NCBI RefSeq assembly: GCF_900102335.1
Contig: NZ_FNBM01000003.1
Coordinates: 186,001-250,000, forward strand
DNA: 64,000 nt
DNA from: Phytopseudomonas seleniipraecipitans
GTDB taxonomy: Bacteria; Pseudomonadota; Gammaproteobacteria; Pseudomonadales; Pseudomonadaceae
Direction: 5' to 3'
Shown here: positions 8,933 through 18,460 of the stretch, in pieces
How the letters are laid out: the number at the start of each line of letters is the position of its first letter
How positions within the stretch are numbered: position 1 is the stretch's first letter
Program-made: the position numbers and the translations under genes
The notes under the pieces: model-generated
Databases searched by the model: none
The model's input: the letters and a program-made list of their open reading frames with translations, nothing else
Told to the model about the DNA's origin: nothing

Positions 8933-9934
8933 TCAGTTCCAGCCGGCGCGATCCATCAGGCGAATGGCTTCGGCCTGGCGCTTACCGGCCACTTCCACGG
9001 CAATGCTGTCGGCCTTGAATTCACCCCAAGAGGCTACTTCAGCAGACGGCTTCACGTTCGGGTTGGCCGGGAACTCCTTGTTGGCGTCAGCGAAAATGTT
9101 CTGCGCCTCGGCACTGGTCATCCACTCGACGAGTTTTTGAGCAGCTTGCGGGTTCGGCGCATGCTTGGTCAGGCCAACACCGGACAAGTTGACGTGCACG
9201 CCGCGATCCTGCTGATTCGGCCAGAACAGCTTGGCTTTAAGGTCCGGTTTCTGTTCATGCAGACGACCGAAGTAGTACGTGTTGACGATCCCCACGTCGC
9301 ACTGGCCAGCGGCAACGGCGTTGACCACCGAGTTGTCATCGGGGAATACGTCGGTGGCGAGGTTGTTGACCCAGCCCTTGATGATTTCTTCGGTCTTGGC
9401 CTCGCCGTGGGCTTCGATCAGCGTGGCAGTCAGCGACTGGTTGTAGACCTTCTTGCTGGTACGTAGGCACAGGCGGCCTTCCCAGTTCTTGTCGGCCAGC
9501 GCTTCGTAGGTGGTCAGCTCGCCATCCTTGACCCGCTCCGGGGAGTACACAATGGTCCGCGCACGCAGCGACAGGCCGGTCCACGCGCCACTGGCTGCGC
9601 GGTACTGGGCGGGAATATTGGCGTCGACGACGCTGGACTTCATCGGCTGCAGAATGCCCATCTGCTCGGCCTGCCAGAGGTTGCCGGCATCCACGGTGAG
9701 CAGCAGGTCCGCCGGCGTGTTTTCGCCCTCGGCCTTGATGCGCTCCATCAGCGGCGCTTCCTTGTCGGTGATGAACTTGACCGCCACGCCAGTCTTGGCG
9801 GTGTAGGCATCGAACACCGGCTTGATCAGTTCATCGATGCGCGAGGAATAGACAACCACCTCATCGGCCGCCTGCACGGCGCTGGACAGAGCACTCAGGG
9901 TAAATACTGCTAGCAGCGCGCGACGTACCGACAT
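8933..9934 (-). CDS. Periplasmic iron(III)-binding protein (FbpA type)
   Basis: A 333-residue solute-binding protein with a signal peptide ([22 protein letters not shown], cleavage before [10 protein letters not shown]). It carries the adjacent tyrosines typical of ferric-binding FbpA proteins in NTYYFGR (near residues 212-218). It would capture Fe(III) in the periplasm and deliver it to the permease encoded downstream. The frame is open to 10069, but the start at 9934 gives a normal signal peptide. A Fur-box-like sequence lies 33 bases upstream. Confidence 0.9.
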   Translation of the reverse strand: MSVRRALLAVFTLSALSSAVQAADEVVVYSSRIDELIKPVFDAYTAKTGVAVKFITDKEAPLMERIKAEGENTPADLLLTVDAGNLWQAEQMGILQPMKSSVVDANIPAQYRAASGAWTGLSLRARTIVYSPERVKDGELTTYEALADKNWEGRLCLRTSKKVYNQSLTATLIEAHGEAKTEEIIKGWVNNLATDVFPDDNSVVNAVAAGQCDVGIVNTYYFGRLHEQKPDLKAKLFWPNQQDRGVHVNLSGVGLTKHAPNPQAAQKLVEWMTSAEAQNIFADANKEFPANPNVKPSAEVASWGEFKADSIAVEVAGKRQAEAIRLMDRAGWN

Positions 9935-9966
9935 GACAACGACCTTGTTGGAGTGAAAGAAGCGAG

Positions 9967-9985
9967 GATGATAGTTACTCGCATC
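9967..9985 (-). promoter_or_regulatory. Possible Fur box upstream of the iron-binding protein gene
   Basis: Read on the minus strand, GATGCGAGTAACTATCATC matches the 19-bp Fur consensus GATAATGATAATCATTATC at 12 positions by my count, with both outer arms conserved. Its position 33 bases before the start codon and the gene function fit iron repression. The match is moderate. Confidence 0.4.
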
Positions 9986-10094
9986 TAAGACGCACACCAG
10001 CAGGTCGTTGCCAGATATTACCGTTCGTCCCAAAACCACGTGCCGCCGGCGCACGCCAATCCTGTGCAAGCGCGTGGCAGCGGCTGAGGCTGGG

Positions 10095-12536
10095 TCAGTA
10101 GGTGTATTGCAGGCTGGTCATGACGTTGCGCGGCGCGCCATACAAGCCTGCCGCTGTGGTGGTGAGGTACTCCTTGTCGAACAGGTTGTTGAGGTTCACC
10201 GCTGCCGACAGCGCAGGCGTGAGCTGGTACCTCGCCATGAGATTGACCAGCGCGTAGCTGCCTTGGGTGGTCGCATAGCTGAGGTCGTAGCCGCTCTCGC
10301 TTTGCCAGTTCACCCCGCCGCCGACGGTGAGTTTGTCCAGCGCGCCGGGCAACCGGTAGCTGGTGAACAGCTTCACGCTGTTGCGCGGAATTTCGGTGAC
10401 GATACGTCTGTCGTCGTCATTGAAACTCACGCTGTAGGAGTAGCCCCCGGTGAGCTGCCAACCGTCGGCCAGCTCACCATTGACCTCCAGCTCCACACCT
10501 TCGCTGGTGGTGCCATTTTCCGCCTTGTAGGCCTGGAAGCCGTTGGGCTGCAGCAAGCTGCCGTTGGCCACCGCGAGGTTGTCCTGCTCGACACGAAACA
10601 CCGCCAGGCTGCCATTGAGCCGCCCGTCGTAGAAACCGGCCTTCAGCCCGACTTCATAGCCAGTACCTTCCTGAGGATCCAGCGGCGTGCCGTTGACGTC
10701 GCGGATGTTGGCGTTCTGCGGGTTGAAGATTTGCGTGTAGCTGGCATAGGCCGTCCAGACGTCACTGAGATCGTAGACGAAGCCGGCATAGGGAATGACG
10801 ATGCCGGTTTCGGTGCGCTCCGTTTTGCTGGTGGCGCCGCCATACAAGCGGCTTTTGCTTTCGCGATTCCAGTCCACCACACGCGTACCGAGGATCAGGC
10901 TGGCCGCATCGGTCAGGTGCCAGCGCGACGTCAGGTAGGCGGCGTACTGGGTTTCGGTCAGGTCGCTCTCGCCGATCTTGTTGAATACCGGCTTCGGCGC
11001 CTGGCCGTCCCAGCCGTAGATGTTGTCGATGCTGCCGGCATAACCGGAGCCCGGACGCTGCCAGCCGCCATAGTTGGAGGTTCCCCGCTCCTCGAGGCGC
11101 GACAAGGTCACCCCACCGATAAGCTCATGCTCGCGCCCCAGCAGCGGGAAGAAACCCGTGAGGTAGGCGTCGAGATTGTCCTGCTCGGGCGTCGCTTCCC
11201 AGCGGGTCGGCATGATGTAGGCACCTGAGCCAGTAGCCGGATTGATCAGGCCATCCATGTAGCTGACCACGGTGTCGTAATCGTTGCGCGCGTGGCTGTA
11301 CTCCACCTTGCCGCTCCAGCCATTGGCGAACTGCTGCTCGACGGAGGTGAACAGCGTGCTCTGCTGGCGATCGTAGTACGTCCAGTCAGGCGAGCTGTTG
11401 AACGAGCGCTTGATGTCGGTTCTTTCGCCGCTGGTGGTGAACAGCGGAAAGCCGGTACGCATCGGTGCGTTGCTGTTGGTCGTTTGATGGCTGAAGCCCA
11501 GGGTCAGCAGGGTGGATTCACTCAGATCCAGCTCGGTGATGCCGTACAAGGTGCTCACCTCCTGGCTGAAGCGGTCGATCCAGGCATGCTGATCCTTGTG
11601 ATCGACGACGAAACGCCCGCGCACATTGCCACTCTCGGTCAACGCGCCGCCGACATCCACACCCAGGCCATAACGATCCCAGCTACCGGCTTCGGCCGAC
11701 AACTGCACCTTGGGCTCGATGCCCGGGCGTTTGCGGATCAGGTTGATGGTCGCAGACGGGTTGCCCAGGCCGCTGACCAGCCCGGTTGCGCCACGCACCA
11801 CCTCTATCCGGTCGTACATGGCGGTGTTCTGGGTGTAGTTGTCCATGCCCGCCGACGTCGGTACGCCGTCGATGGCGAAGTTGCGGATGGCGAAGCCGCG
11901 CGACAGATAGGTGGTGCTGTCAGCGCCCAGGCTTTCGCGAATCACGGTGATGCCAGCGGTGGCATCCAGCGCATCGGTCAGGCTGTCGAGGTTCTGGTCA
12001 TCCATACGCTGGCGGGTCAGCACGGTGACCGATTGCGGCGTTTCCTTGAGGGACAGGTTCAGGCGTGTCGAGCTGCTGGACGACTCCGTGGTGTAGGAGC
12101 CCGTGCCCTCAGTGGTCGACCCCGGCGCCTTGCCAGAAATGCTCAATGCGGACAGCTCCAGTCCTTTCCCCTGACCTTGGCTGGTCGGCACCAGCACATA
12201 ACTGCCGTTGCCCTGGCGCTGGGCCTGCAAGCCGCTGCCCTGAAGCAGGCGCGCGAGCCCTTCGTCGACGCCGTAGTCGCCCTGCAGGCCCGGCGAATCC
12301 AGCCCCTCGGTCTGCACCGCTGCGAATGAAAGCGTCACCCCGGCGACCGTCGCGAACTGGCTCAGCGCGGTGCCCAGCGAGCCTGGGGCAATGCGGTAGC
12401 TCAGTACCGCCGCCTCCTGCGCCAGAACCTGGCCTGGCATTGCAAAGAGAAGAGGTATCGACGCGCAGGTCAGCCCGAACAGGGCCAGGTGAACGGCGCG
12501 GGCCATCGGCTTGGCCGGCGAGAGAAAGCGGGGCAT
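10095..12536 (-). CDS. TonB-dependent siderophore receptor with signalling (STN) domain
   Basis: An 813-residue outer-membrane transducer of the FpvA/FoxA/FecA class. In order: signal peptide ending near VLA|QEAAV (about 39), a secretin/TonB short N-terminal signalling domain (about 45-115, [19 protein letters not shown] onward), a plug domain (about 155-265), and a 22-strand barrel ending in the aromatic ...SLQYTY. It imports an iron-siderophore and signals occupancy to the FecR-like protein encoded just upstream. AAGGAA fits the ATG at 12536; the ATG at 12542 would be too close to it. The ligand is not predictable; hydroxamate or catecholate siderophores are both possible. Confidence 0.93.
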   Translation of the reverse strand: MPRFLSPAKPMARAVHLALFGLTCASIPLLFAMPGQVLAQEAAVLSYRIAPGSLGTALSQFATVAGVTLSFAAVQTEGLDSPGLQGDYGVDEGLARLLQGSGLQAQRQGNGSYVLVPTSQGQGKGLELSALSISGKAPGSTTEGTGSYTTESSSSSTRLNLSLKETPQSVTVLTRQRMDDQNLDSLTDALDATAGITVIRESLGADSTTYLSRGFAIRNFAIDGVPTSAGMDNYTQNTAMYDRIEVVRGATGLVSGLGNPSATINLIRKRPGIEPKVQLSAEAGSWDRYGLGVDVGGALTESGNVRGRFVVDHKDQHAWIDRFSQEVSTLYGITELDLSESTLLTLGFSHQTTNSNAPMRTGFPLFTTSGERTDIKRSFNSSPDWTYYDRQQSTLFTSVEQQFANGWSGKVEYSHARNDYDTVVSYMDGLINPATGSGAYIMPTRWEATPEQDNLDAYLTGFFPLLGREHELIGGVTLSRLEERGTSNYGGWQRPGSGYAGSIDNIYGWDGQAPKPVFNKIGESDLTETQYAAYLTSRWHLTDAASLILGTRVVDWNRESKSRLYGGATSKTERTETGIVIPYAGFVYDLSDVWTAYASYTQIFNPQNANIRDVNGTPLDPQEGTGYEVGLKAGFYDGRLNGSLAVFRVEQDNLAVANGSLLQPNGFQAYKAENGTTSEGVELEVNGELADGWQLTGGYSYSVSFNDDDRRIVTEIPRNSVKLFTSYRLPGALDKLTVGGGVNWQSESGYDLSYATTQGSYALVNLMARYQLTPALSAAVNLNNLFDKEYLTTTAAGLYGAPRNVMTSLQYTY

Positions 12537-12604
12537 GGTCATTTCCTTGTCATGAGCTGGGCAAATCCGCGGTGATGCAAAACCGCTTCATGTGCTTGGC
12601 CGAA

Positions 12605-12619
12605 TGAGAATGAAAATCG
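12605..12619 (+). promoter_or_regulatory. Candidate Fur box upstream of the siderophore receptor gene
   Basis: TGAGAATGAAAATCG matches the core Fur palindrome TGATAATGATAATCA at 12 of 15 positions. It lies in the short gap between the FecR-like gene and the receptor, 69 bases before the receptor start. That implies separate, iron-controlled receptor transcription in addition to sigma-factor control. Confidence 0.55.
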
Positions 12620-12653
12620 GCAACCCCCAATAGCTGTTTTTTTGCAAAACCGT

Positions 12654-13589
12654 TCAGGCAGGCTCGATACGCGCCCAATAGCGACTCAGGTAACGCACCC
12701 GAATGGGCAACGAGGCGCCCAGGTTTTCCAGAATGATGTCCGTGTCGTCGACCCGAAAAGCGCCAGACAGGCGCAGACCAGCCACCGCATCAGCACACTT
12801 CAGATAACCGGGACGGTAGCGCGCCAACTCGGCGATGAAGGCATCTAGACGCCAGTCGATCACCGTCAGCATGCCCTGGGCCCAGGCACCCGCTCCCGGC
12901 GGCAATGTGTCGGGCGTACCGACAGCAGCGGCCTCGACAGCGACCCGTTGATTGGCGCCGATGCGCACCGCCCGATTGGGCTGCCGGGCGGCACGTACCT
13001 CGACCGCATCCTCCAGCACCGCAACCTGAGTGCTGTCGCCCTCGCAGCGCACGCTGAAACACGTCCCCAGCGCGCGTACGCTGCCCTGCGCGGTATGCAC
13101 CACGAAGGGCCGTCCAGCCGGATCGGCAGCGGTACGCACGAGTATCTCGCCGCGATGCAGCTGCAATTGCCGCAGGTTGGCGTCGAAACGGATATCCACT
13201 GCCGTCGCGGTATTCAGATCGAGCACGCTGCCATCGCTCAGTTGCAGGTGGCGGCGCTCGCCGGTAGCCGTGCGCTGATCGGCAAGCCAGCCCTGCTTAG
13301 GTGCGAGGTCGAAGGACGCCCAGCCCGCCGCCCCGGAGGCGAGCAGCAAGCCCAGCGTCTTCAGCACCACACGCCGGCGCGCCCGCACGCCGTCCAGCGC
13401 CGGTAGCGCGACATCGGCAGGCAAGCCGCCGAGCTGATGCTGCAAGCGCTCCACCCGCGCCCAGGCCTGGCGATGCCGGGGGTGCTGCGCCAGCCACTCA
13501 CGGTGCGCCTTGCACTCGGCTTCGCTCGGCGGCGTGGCGTTGAGCTGCACGTACCAGGTGGCGGCCGCTTCCAGGGTCTGGCGATCCAT
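12654..13589 (-). CDS. FecR-family anti-sigma factor/regulator
   Basis: A 311-residue inner-membrane regulator of cell-surface signalling. It has an N-terminal cytoplasmic anti-sigma region with the WYVQLN...AHREWLAQHPRHRQAW pattern (about 12-50), a membrane segment at about 73-92 immediately after the basic run RARRR, and a periplasmic FecR domain (about 105-205, LSDGSVLDLNTATAVDIRF). A C-terminal secretin-like signalling region follows, which would contact the receptor STN domain. It starts 3 bases after the sigma gene stop, so the two are co-transcribed. The RRR-hydrophobic arrangement resembles a twin-arginine signal, as reported for FecR proteins. Confidence 0.92.
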   Translation of the reverse strand: MDRQTLEAAATWYVQLNATPPSEAECKAHREWLAQHPRHRQAWARVERLQHQLGGLPADVALPALDGVRARRRVVLKTLGLLLASGAAGWASFDLAPKQGWLADQRTATGERRHLQLSDGSVLDLNTATAVDIRFDANLRQLQLHRGEILVRTAADPAGRPFVVHTAQGSVRALGTCFSVRCEGDSTQVAVLEDAVEVRAARQPNRAVRIGANQRVAVEAAAVGTPDTLPPGAGAWAQGMLTVIDWRLDAFIAELARYRPGYLKCADAVAGLRLSGAFRVDDTDIILENLGASLPIRVRYLSRYWARIEPA

Positions 13590-13592
13590 GGC

Positions 13593-14093
13593 TCAGTCTT
13601 CCATCAGCAACAGGCAATGGGTCATGGCGCGGATCATGTGCTTCTTCACCGTGGTCACCGACACGCCCAGGCGCTCGCCGGTGGCGACATAGCTGAGCCC
13701 TTCCAGCTGCACCGCCAGAAAGATCCGCCGCGTGCGCTCGCCAAGACCGTCGAGCATGGCGTCGACCGCAGTGAGGGTTTCGAGGATCAGCAGACGGGTT
13801 TCCGGCGAAATGTCCATCGGCTCCGGACGCAGTGCCAGCACATCGAGATAGGCCTGCTCGACGGCCTGGCGACGGAACTTGTCGATCATCAGCGCGCGGG
13901 CAATGGCGCTCAGGTAGGTGCGCGGCTCGCGAATGGCCTGCACGTCACGGGCACTGAGCATCCGCAGGAAGGTGTCCTGAGCCAGGTCGGCAGCATCGCT
14001 GGCATTGCCCAGGCGAGCCCGCAGCCAGCCCTTGAGCCAGCCGCTGTGTTCTACGTAGAGAAGATGCAACTCGGAATGATCCGGGCCGGACAT
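13593..14093 (-). CDS. ECF sigma factor (FecI/FpvI type)
   Basis: A 166-residue extracytoplasmic-function sigma factor. Region 2 (LYVEHSGWLKGWLRARLGNASDAADLAQDTFLRML, about 11-45) and region 4 (LDGLGERTRRIFLAVQLEGLSYVATGERLGVSVTTVKKHM, about 115-155) are complete, including the helix-turn-helix. It would direct RNA polymerase to the adjacent receptor gene when FecR relays siderophore binding. A good Fur-box-like site sits 23 bases upstream, so the cascade is expected to switch on in iron starvation. The gene order sigma-FecR-receptor is the standard one. Confidence 0.93.
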   Translation of the reverse strand: MSGPDHSELHLLYVEHSGWLKGWLRARLGNASDAADLAQDTFLRMLSARDVQAIREPRTYLSAIARALMIDKFRRQAVEQAYLDVLALRPEPMDISPETRLLILETLTAVDAMLDGLGERTRRIFLAVQLEGLSYVATGERLGVSVTTVKKHMIRAMTHCLLLMED

Positions 14094-14115
14094 GGCAGCA
14101 CCAGCGACTAAAGAT

Positions 14116-14134
14116 GATAATGCATCGCATTGTC
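14116..14134 (+). promoter_or_regulatory. Candidate Fur box upstream of the ECF sigma gene
   Basis: GATAATGCATCGCATTGTC matches the 19-bp Fur consensus at 13 positions by eye, including the first seven bases. It sits 23 bases upstream of the sigma-factor ATG, where Fur would block initiation. Confidence 0.6.
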
Positions 14135-14179
14135 ATGCAGTAATCAACGTCACGCAAGGGATGAGAATCCCCAGGATGC

Positions 14180-15400
14180 TTAGCGGGCCTTGGCCAGCTC
14201 CGGCAGATCACCGCTCAGACCCAACGCCTGGCGCACGAACAGCGCTTTGGCCTCATCCAGGCCATCGACCAGCCCCAAGCCAGTGTTGCGCAACAAGCGC
14301 AACGTCAGCGAGTCACTCTGGAACAGCCGTTGGAAGCCTTCCATCGCCGCCATCATCGCCAGGTTGTGCGGCATGCGGCGGCGCTCGTAGCGACTCAGCA
14401 CGCGCTCGTCGGCCAGGCGTTCACCGCGACCGGCGGCTTGCCCCAGCACCTCGGCGAGTACCGCTGCGTCGAGGAAACCCAGGTTGACGCCCTGCCCCGC
14501 CAGCGGGTGAATGGTATGAGCGGCGTCACCGATCAGTGCCAGCCCGGGCTCCACATAACGCTTGGCATGGCGCTGCCGCAGCGGAATGCACAGCCGGCGA
14601 TCCGCCTGCAAAACCTCACCGAGGCGGTGCTCGAATGCCTGCCCGAGAGCGCTGCAGAACGCCTCATCGGAGAGCGCCATCAGTTCGCTGGCTTGCTCCG
14701 GCGTGGTCGACCAGACGATCGAGCACCAATGTTCGCCGTTGCGCTCGCCCAGCGGCAGAAAGGCCAGCGGGCCGTCGTCGGTAAAGCGCTGCCAGGCAGT
14801 GGCCTGGTGTGCAGCGGCGCAGCGCACGCTGGTGACGATGGCATGGTGCAGGTAGTCCCACTCGCGTGTTTCGCAGCCGGCCAGACGGCGCACTGCAGAA
14901 TTGGCGCCGTCGGCGGCCACCACCAGCGGCGTGCGCAGCTCTCGGCCATCGGCGAGGGTCAGCAGCCACTCATCACCGGAATGGCGCAGCCGCTCCAGCC
15001 GCGCGGTGGCAAGCAGGGCCACGTCGCTGTCATGCAGACGTTCGAGCAACGCATCCTGCACCACACGGTTTTCGACGATATGTCCAAGGGTATCGGCATG
15101 CACGCTGGCTGCGCTGAAATGGATGTTGCCGGTGCCGCTGCCGTCCCAGACGTACATGTCGCGGTAGGGGCAGCTGCGCCGCGCCAGCACGCCAGGCCAG
15201 GCGCCGAGGCGCTCGAGAATGCGCTGACTGGCCATCGACAGGGCGCTGACCCGGGGCTCGTAGGCGGAAGCGGCGTCAAATGGCTCGGCCTGCAGCGACC
15301 CGCCGTCCACCAGCAGGCACTCCAACCCCTGCTGGCGCAAGGCAAGCGCCAGGGCGCTGCCAACCATTCCGGCACCGACGATGATCAGGTCTGCACGCAT
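14180..15400 (-). CDS. ubiI: UbiI/VisC-type ubiquinone biosynthesis FAD monooxygenase
   Basis: A 406-residue flavoprotein hydroxylase of the UbiH/UbiF/VisC/COQ6 family. It shows the FAD GxGxxG motif in LIIVGAGMVGSALALAL (about 5-21), the DG/NADPH region VVAADGANSAVR and the second FAD motif ALIGDAAHTIHPLAGQGVNLG. It should hydroxylate the ubiquinone ring (C5 if true UbiI). The call to UbiI rests on position downstream of ubiH, as in E. coli pepP-ubiH-ubiI; UbiF cannot be excluded. The frame is open beyond 15409; I chose ATG 15400 because MRADLIIVGAG is the usual N-terminus, with ATG 15409 as the alternative. Confidence 0.82.
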   Translation of the reverse strand: MRADLIIVGAGMVGSALALALRQQGLECLLVDGGSLQAEPFDAASAYEPRVSALSMASQRILERLGAWPGVLARRSCPYRDMYVWDGSGTGNIHFSAASVHADTLGHIVENRVVQDALLERLHDSDVALLATARLERLRHSGDEWLLTLADGRELRTPLVVAADGANSAVRRLAGCETREWDYLHHAIVTSVRCAAAHQATAWQRFTDDGPLAFLPLGERNGEHWCSIVWSTTPEQASELMALSDEAFCSALGQAFEHRLGEVLQADRRLCIPLRQRHAKRYVEPGLALIGDAAHTIHPLAGQGVNLGFLDAAVLAEVLGQAAGRGERLADERVLSRYERRRMPHNLAMMAAMEGFQRLFQSDSLTLRLLRNTGLGLVDGLDEAKALFVRQALGLSGDLPELAKAR

Positions 15401-15413
15401 CTCGTCCATTTCC

Positions 15414-15896
15414 TCAGGCTGCCTGCTGCAGGCGCGGTTTGCGCCGCACGTAAAGCGTCTTGTGTACCCGCGCCACCAAGGCGCCCTCGCCGTCACGCAC
15501 TTCCACCTGCAGCTCCGGCAGGTATTTGCGTCCCGCCGCCGTGCACTGCCGGACGTCATCGATAAAAGCCTGGTCGATAGCGAACGACGCATACACCGGG
15601 CCGCGGCCCGGTGCGATGAAATCAATGCTGGCGGCCTTGTCCCAGACCACGTAATCGCGACCAAGGTTCTCCATCAGCATCAGCATATAAAACGGATCGG
15701 TCATCGAATACAGGCTGCCGCCGAACTGGGTGCCCACGTAATTGCGGTTGTACCAGCGCAGTGTCATTTTCACCTCGACCTGGCGAAAGTCCGAGGCGAT
15801 GCGGCGGATCCAAACGCCGGCGCCCAGATAGGGCGGGTAGACGTTCATGACCCAGCGCAGCAGGCGCGCCTTGCGTGCCAGCCGGCGAGCATTCAT
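15414..15896 (-). CDS. DUF4442 (hotdog-fold, thioesterase-like) protein in the ubi operon
   Basis: A 160-residue protein resembling the DUF4442/PaaI-like hotdog family; the segment YNRNYVGTQFGGSLYSMTDPFYMLML is its hallmark. Hotdog proteins commonly act as acyl-CoA thioesterases, but no substrate is known here. It overlaps the ubiH stop codon by 4 bases (ATGA) and ends just before ubiI, so it is translated as part of the ubiquinone operon. Whether it works in ubiquinone synthesis is inference from position only. Confidence 0.8.
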   Translation of the reverse strand: MNARRLARKARLLRWVMNVYPPYLGAGVWIRRIASDFRQVEVKMTLRWYNRNYVGTQFGGSLYSMTDPFYMLMLMENLGRDYVVWDKAASIDFIAPGRGPVYASFAIDQAFIDDVRQCTAAGRKYLPELQVEVRDGEGALVARVHKTLYVRRKPRLQQAA

Positions 15897-17083
15897 TGCG
15901 GCGTACCGCGAGTGCCCATACCCATTGCCTGACGCGCGAACCAGCGCTTGGCCGGCGGCAACAGTTCCAGGCCGAGCAAGCCGAGGTTGCGACCAGCAGC
16001 AAGCAGCGGCTGGTCGGTGCTGAACAAGCGGGTCACCTGATCCGAGAAGCCGACTGTGACAGCCTGATCACCGGCCTGCGCGGCGGCATAGCGCTGCAGC
16101 GTGGCCAGATCACCGAGCGGCGCGGCGCTTGCCAGCAGGGTATCGGCCAGGGCGCGCACATCGCGCAGCGACAGGTTGAAGCCCTGCCCGGCGATCGGAT
16201 GCAGGCTGTGGGCCGCATTGCCGAGTACCACCAGATTGGCGCGCACCTGTTCGGCCGCCTCGACCAACACCAGGGGATACGGCACGCGCGCGCCGACCTG
16301 GCGAAGCGCCCCCAGGCGATAGCCGAAAGCTGCTTGCAATTCAGCGAGGAAGGCGCGCTCGTCGAGGTGCAGCAACCGCTCGATATCGCGGCTCGGGTGG
16401 GTCCACACCAACGCGCAGCGATTGTCGGAAAGCGGCAGCAGCGCCAGCGGGCCGGACTCGGTGAACCGCTCGAAGGCCTCGCCGCCATGGGCAAGCGCCG
16501 GGGTGATGTTGGCAATCAGCGCGGTCTGGCCATAAGGCCGCTGGTTTACCGTGATGCCCAGCTGCTCGCGCAGTGAAGAACGTCCACCATCGGCCAGCAC
16601 GGCCAATGAACAGTCGATCAGGGTCTCATCATCAAGGGTCAGGCGGTAGCCATCCGGCAGTGCTTCCATGCGCTCCACCTGCGCCGGACAGCGCCACTGG
16701 ATCACCTCGGCATCCAGCGCTTGCCACAGGCATTGGCCGAGCCAGGCGTTTTCCACCACGTAACCGAGGGCCGGAACGTCCTCCTCGTCGGCACTCAACC
16801 GCGCGGCAGCGAAGCGCCCGCGATCGGACACATGGATCTGCTCGATGGCCGTTGCCCGCTCGGCAATCGCCGACCACACGCCGAGGCTTTCGTAGATCAA
16901 TCGCGAGCCGTAGGACAGCGCCGTGGAGCGGGCGTCGTAACTTGGCTGGTAGGCTTCACCGGGCGCGAACGGCTCGATCAACGCAATGCGCCAGCCGCGT
17001 TTGCGCGCCTCGGGCTGCAGCGCCAGCGCCAGGCTGGCACCGACCAGCCCACCACCGATAATCGCCAGATCGACCCGAAGCAT
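15893..17083 (-). CDS. ubiH: 2-octaprenyl-6-methoxyphenol hydroxylase UbiH
   Basis: A 396-residue FAD-dependent aromatic monooxygenase, hydroxylating the ubiquinone ring at C1. Motifs are the N-terminal dinucleotide fold LAIIGGGLVGASLALAL (about 6-22), the UbiH-typical YDARSTALSYGS (about 49-60), the VLADGGRSSLRE segment and the distal FAD motif VLGNAAHSLHPIAGQGFNLSL. It begins 4 bases after the pepP stop and overlaps the DUF4442 gene by 4 bases. Together with ubiI it provides two of the three aerobic ring hydroxylations. Confidence 0.93.
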   Translation of the reverse strand: MLRVDLAIIGGGLVGASLALALQPEARKRGWRIALIEPFAPGEAYQPSYDARSTALSYGSRLIYESLGVWSAIAERATAIEQIHVSDRGRFAAARLSADEEDVPALGYVVENAWLGQCLWQALDAEVIQWRCPAQVERMEALPDGYRLTLDDETLIDCSLAVLADGGRSSLREQLGITVNQRPYGQTALIANITPALAHGGEAFERFTESGPLALLPLSDNRCALVWTHPSRDIERLLHLDERAFLAELQAAFGYRLGALRQVGARVPYPLVLVEAAEQVRANLVVLGNAAHSLHPIAGQGFNLSLRDVRALADTLLASAAPLGDLATLQRYAAAQAGDQAVTVGFSDQVTRLFSTDQPLLAAGRNLGLLGLELLPPAKRWFARQAMGMGTRGTPQ

Positions 17084-17087
17084 GGCG

Positions 17088-18422
17088 TCAGGCGACCTGG
17101 GTACGGGCAGCGGCCATCAACGCCTCGATCTCGGCGACGGTCTTGGGCACGTCGCCGGTGAGAATTTCGCAGCCGGTCTTGGTCACCACCACATCGTCCT
17201 CGATACGGATGCCGATACCGCGCCATTTTTTGGCAACGTTCTGGTTGTCTACCGCAATGTAGATGCCCGGTTCGACGGTCATCGCCATGCCGACTTCGAG
17301 CACGCGCCACTCACCGCCGACCTTGTACTCGCCGACATCGTGAACGTCCATGCCCAGCCAGTGCCCGGCGCGGTGCATGTAAAACGGCTTGTAGGCTTCG
17401 GCGGCGATCAGCTCGTCGACGTTGCCCTTGAGCAGACCCAGCTCGACCAGGCCAGCGGTGATCACCCGCACAGTTGCTTCGTGGGCTTCATTCCAGTGCC
17501 GCCCAGGAGCGATGTACTTGAATGCCTCCATGTTGGCCGCCAGGACGATCTCGTAGATGGCCTTCTGTTCGGCCGTGAACGTACCGCTGACCGGAAAGGT
17601 GCGGGTGATGTCGCTGGCATAGCAGTCAATCTCGCAGCCGGCGTCGATCAGCACCACGTCGCCGTCCTTGAGCAGGGCATCATTCTCGCGGTAATGCAGG
17701 ATGCAGGCATTCTTGCCCGCCGCGACGATGGAGCCGTAGGCCGGCATCTTCGAGCCACCCTTGCGAAACTCGTAATCCAGCTCGGCTTCGAGGTGATATT
17801 CGTACAGCCCGGCGCGGCTTGCCTGCATCGCACGCACGTGGGCACGGGCGGAAATCTGCGCAGCCTCGCGCATCACTTTCACTTCACCGGCCGATTTGTA
17901 AAGCCGCAGGTCATGCAGGAAGTGGTTCAGCGCCACGAACTCTTTTGGCGGCGTGGCGCCCTGGCGAGCCTTGGAGCGGATCACGTTGACCCACTCCATC
18001 AGGTGGCGGTCGAATTCCGGGTTGGTGCCCACCGCGTAGTAGACGCGCTCACGCCCCTCGATCAGCCCCGGCAGGATGTCGTCGATATCGCCGATGGGAA
18101 AGGCATCGTCCGCACCGTAGCGGCTGATGGCGCCTTCCTGACCGGCGCGCAGACCATCCCACAACTCGCGCTCGGGATCACGCTCACGGCAGAACAGTAC
18201 GTATTCGCCATGCTCGCGACCGGGAATCAGGGCGATCACCGCCTCGGGCTCGGGAAAGCCGGACAGGTACTGAAAGTCGCTGTCCTGGCGATAGACGTGC
18301 TCGACATCACGGTTGCGGATGAACACCGGGGCCGCCGGCAGAATGGCGATGCTGTTGGGTTCCATCAACGCCATCAGCGCCTTGCGGCGACGGGCGTATT
18401 CCGCTTTGGAGATGCTGGTCAT
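17088..18422 (-). CDS. pepP: Xaa-Pro aminopeptidase PepP
   Basis: A 444-residue metallo-aminopeptidase P that removes N-terminal residues preceding proline. It has the N-terminal AMP_N domain (SKAEYARRRKALMALM onward) and a pita-bread catalytic domain. Expected metal ligands are seen in VVLIDAGCEIDCYASDITRTFP (two Asp), HWLGMDVHD (His) and the late Glu residues in VEPGIYI and IRIEDDV. The frame is open to a GTG at 18428, but ATG 18422 is a more standard start. It sits upstream of ubiH as in E. coli and many gamma-proteobacteria. Confidence 0.94.
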   Translation of the reverse strand: MTSISKAEYARRRKALMALMEPNSIAILPAAPVFIRNRDVEHVYRQDSDFQYLSGFPEPEAVIALIPGREHGEYVLFCRERDPERELWDGLRAGQEGAISRYGADDAFPIGDIDDILPGLIEGRERVYYAVGTNPEFDRHLMEWVNVIRSKARQGATPPKEFVALNHFLHDLRLYKSAGEVKVMREAAQISARAHVRAMQASRAGLYEYHLEAELDYEFRKGGSKMPAYGSIVAAGKNACILHYRENDALLKDGDVVLIDAGCEIDCYASDITRTFPVSGTFTAEQKAIYEIVLAANMEAFKYIAPGRHWNEAHEATVRVITAGLVELGLLKGNVDELIAAEAYKPFYMHRAGHWLGMDVHDVGEYKVGGEWRVLEVGMAMTVEPGIYIAVDNQNVAKKWRGIGIRIEDDVVVTKTGCEILTGDVPKTVAEIEALMAAARTQVA

Positions 18423-18460
18423 GGGCACGCTGGGTTCCGGTCAGTCGAATGGAGGTGGTA

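Noticed and set aside
10008..11228. 406-codon plus-strand open frame opposite the siderophore receptor
   Set aside because: An antisense shadow of the receptor barrel, without a ribosome site or recognisable domain.
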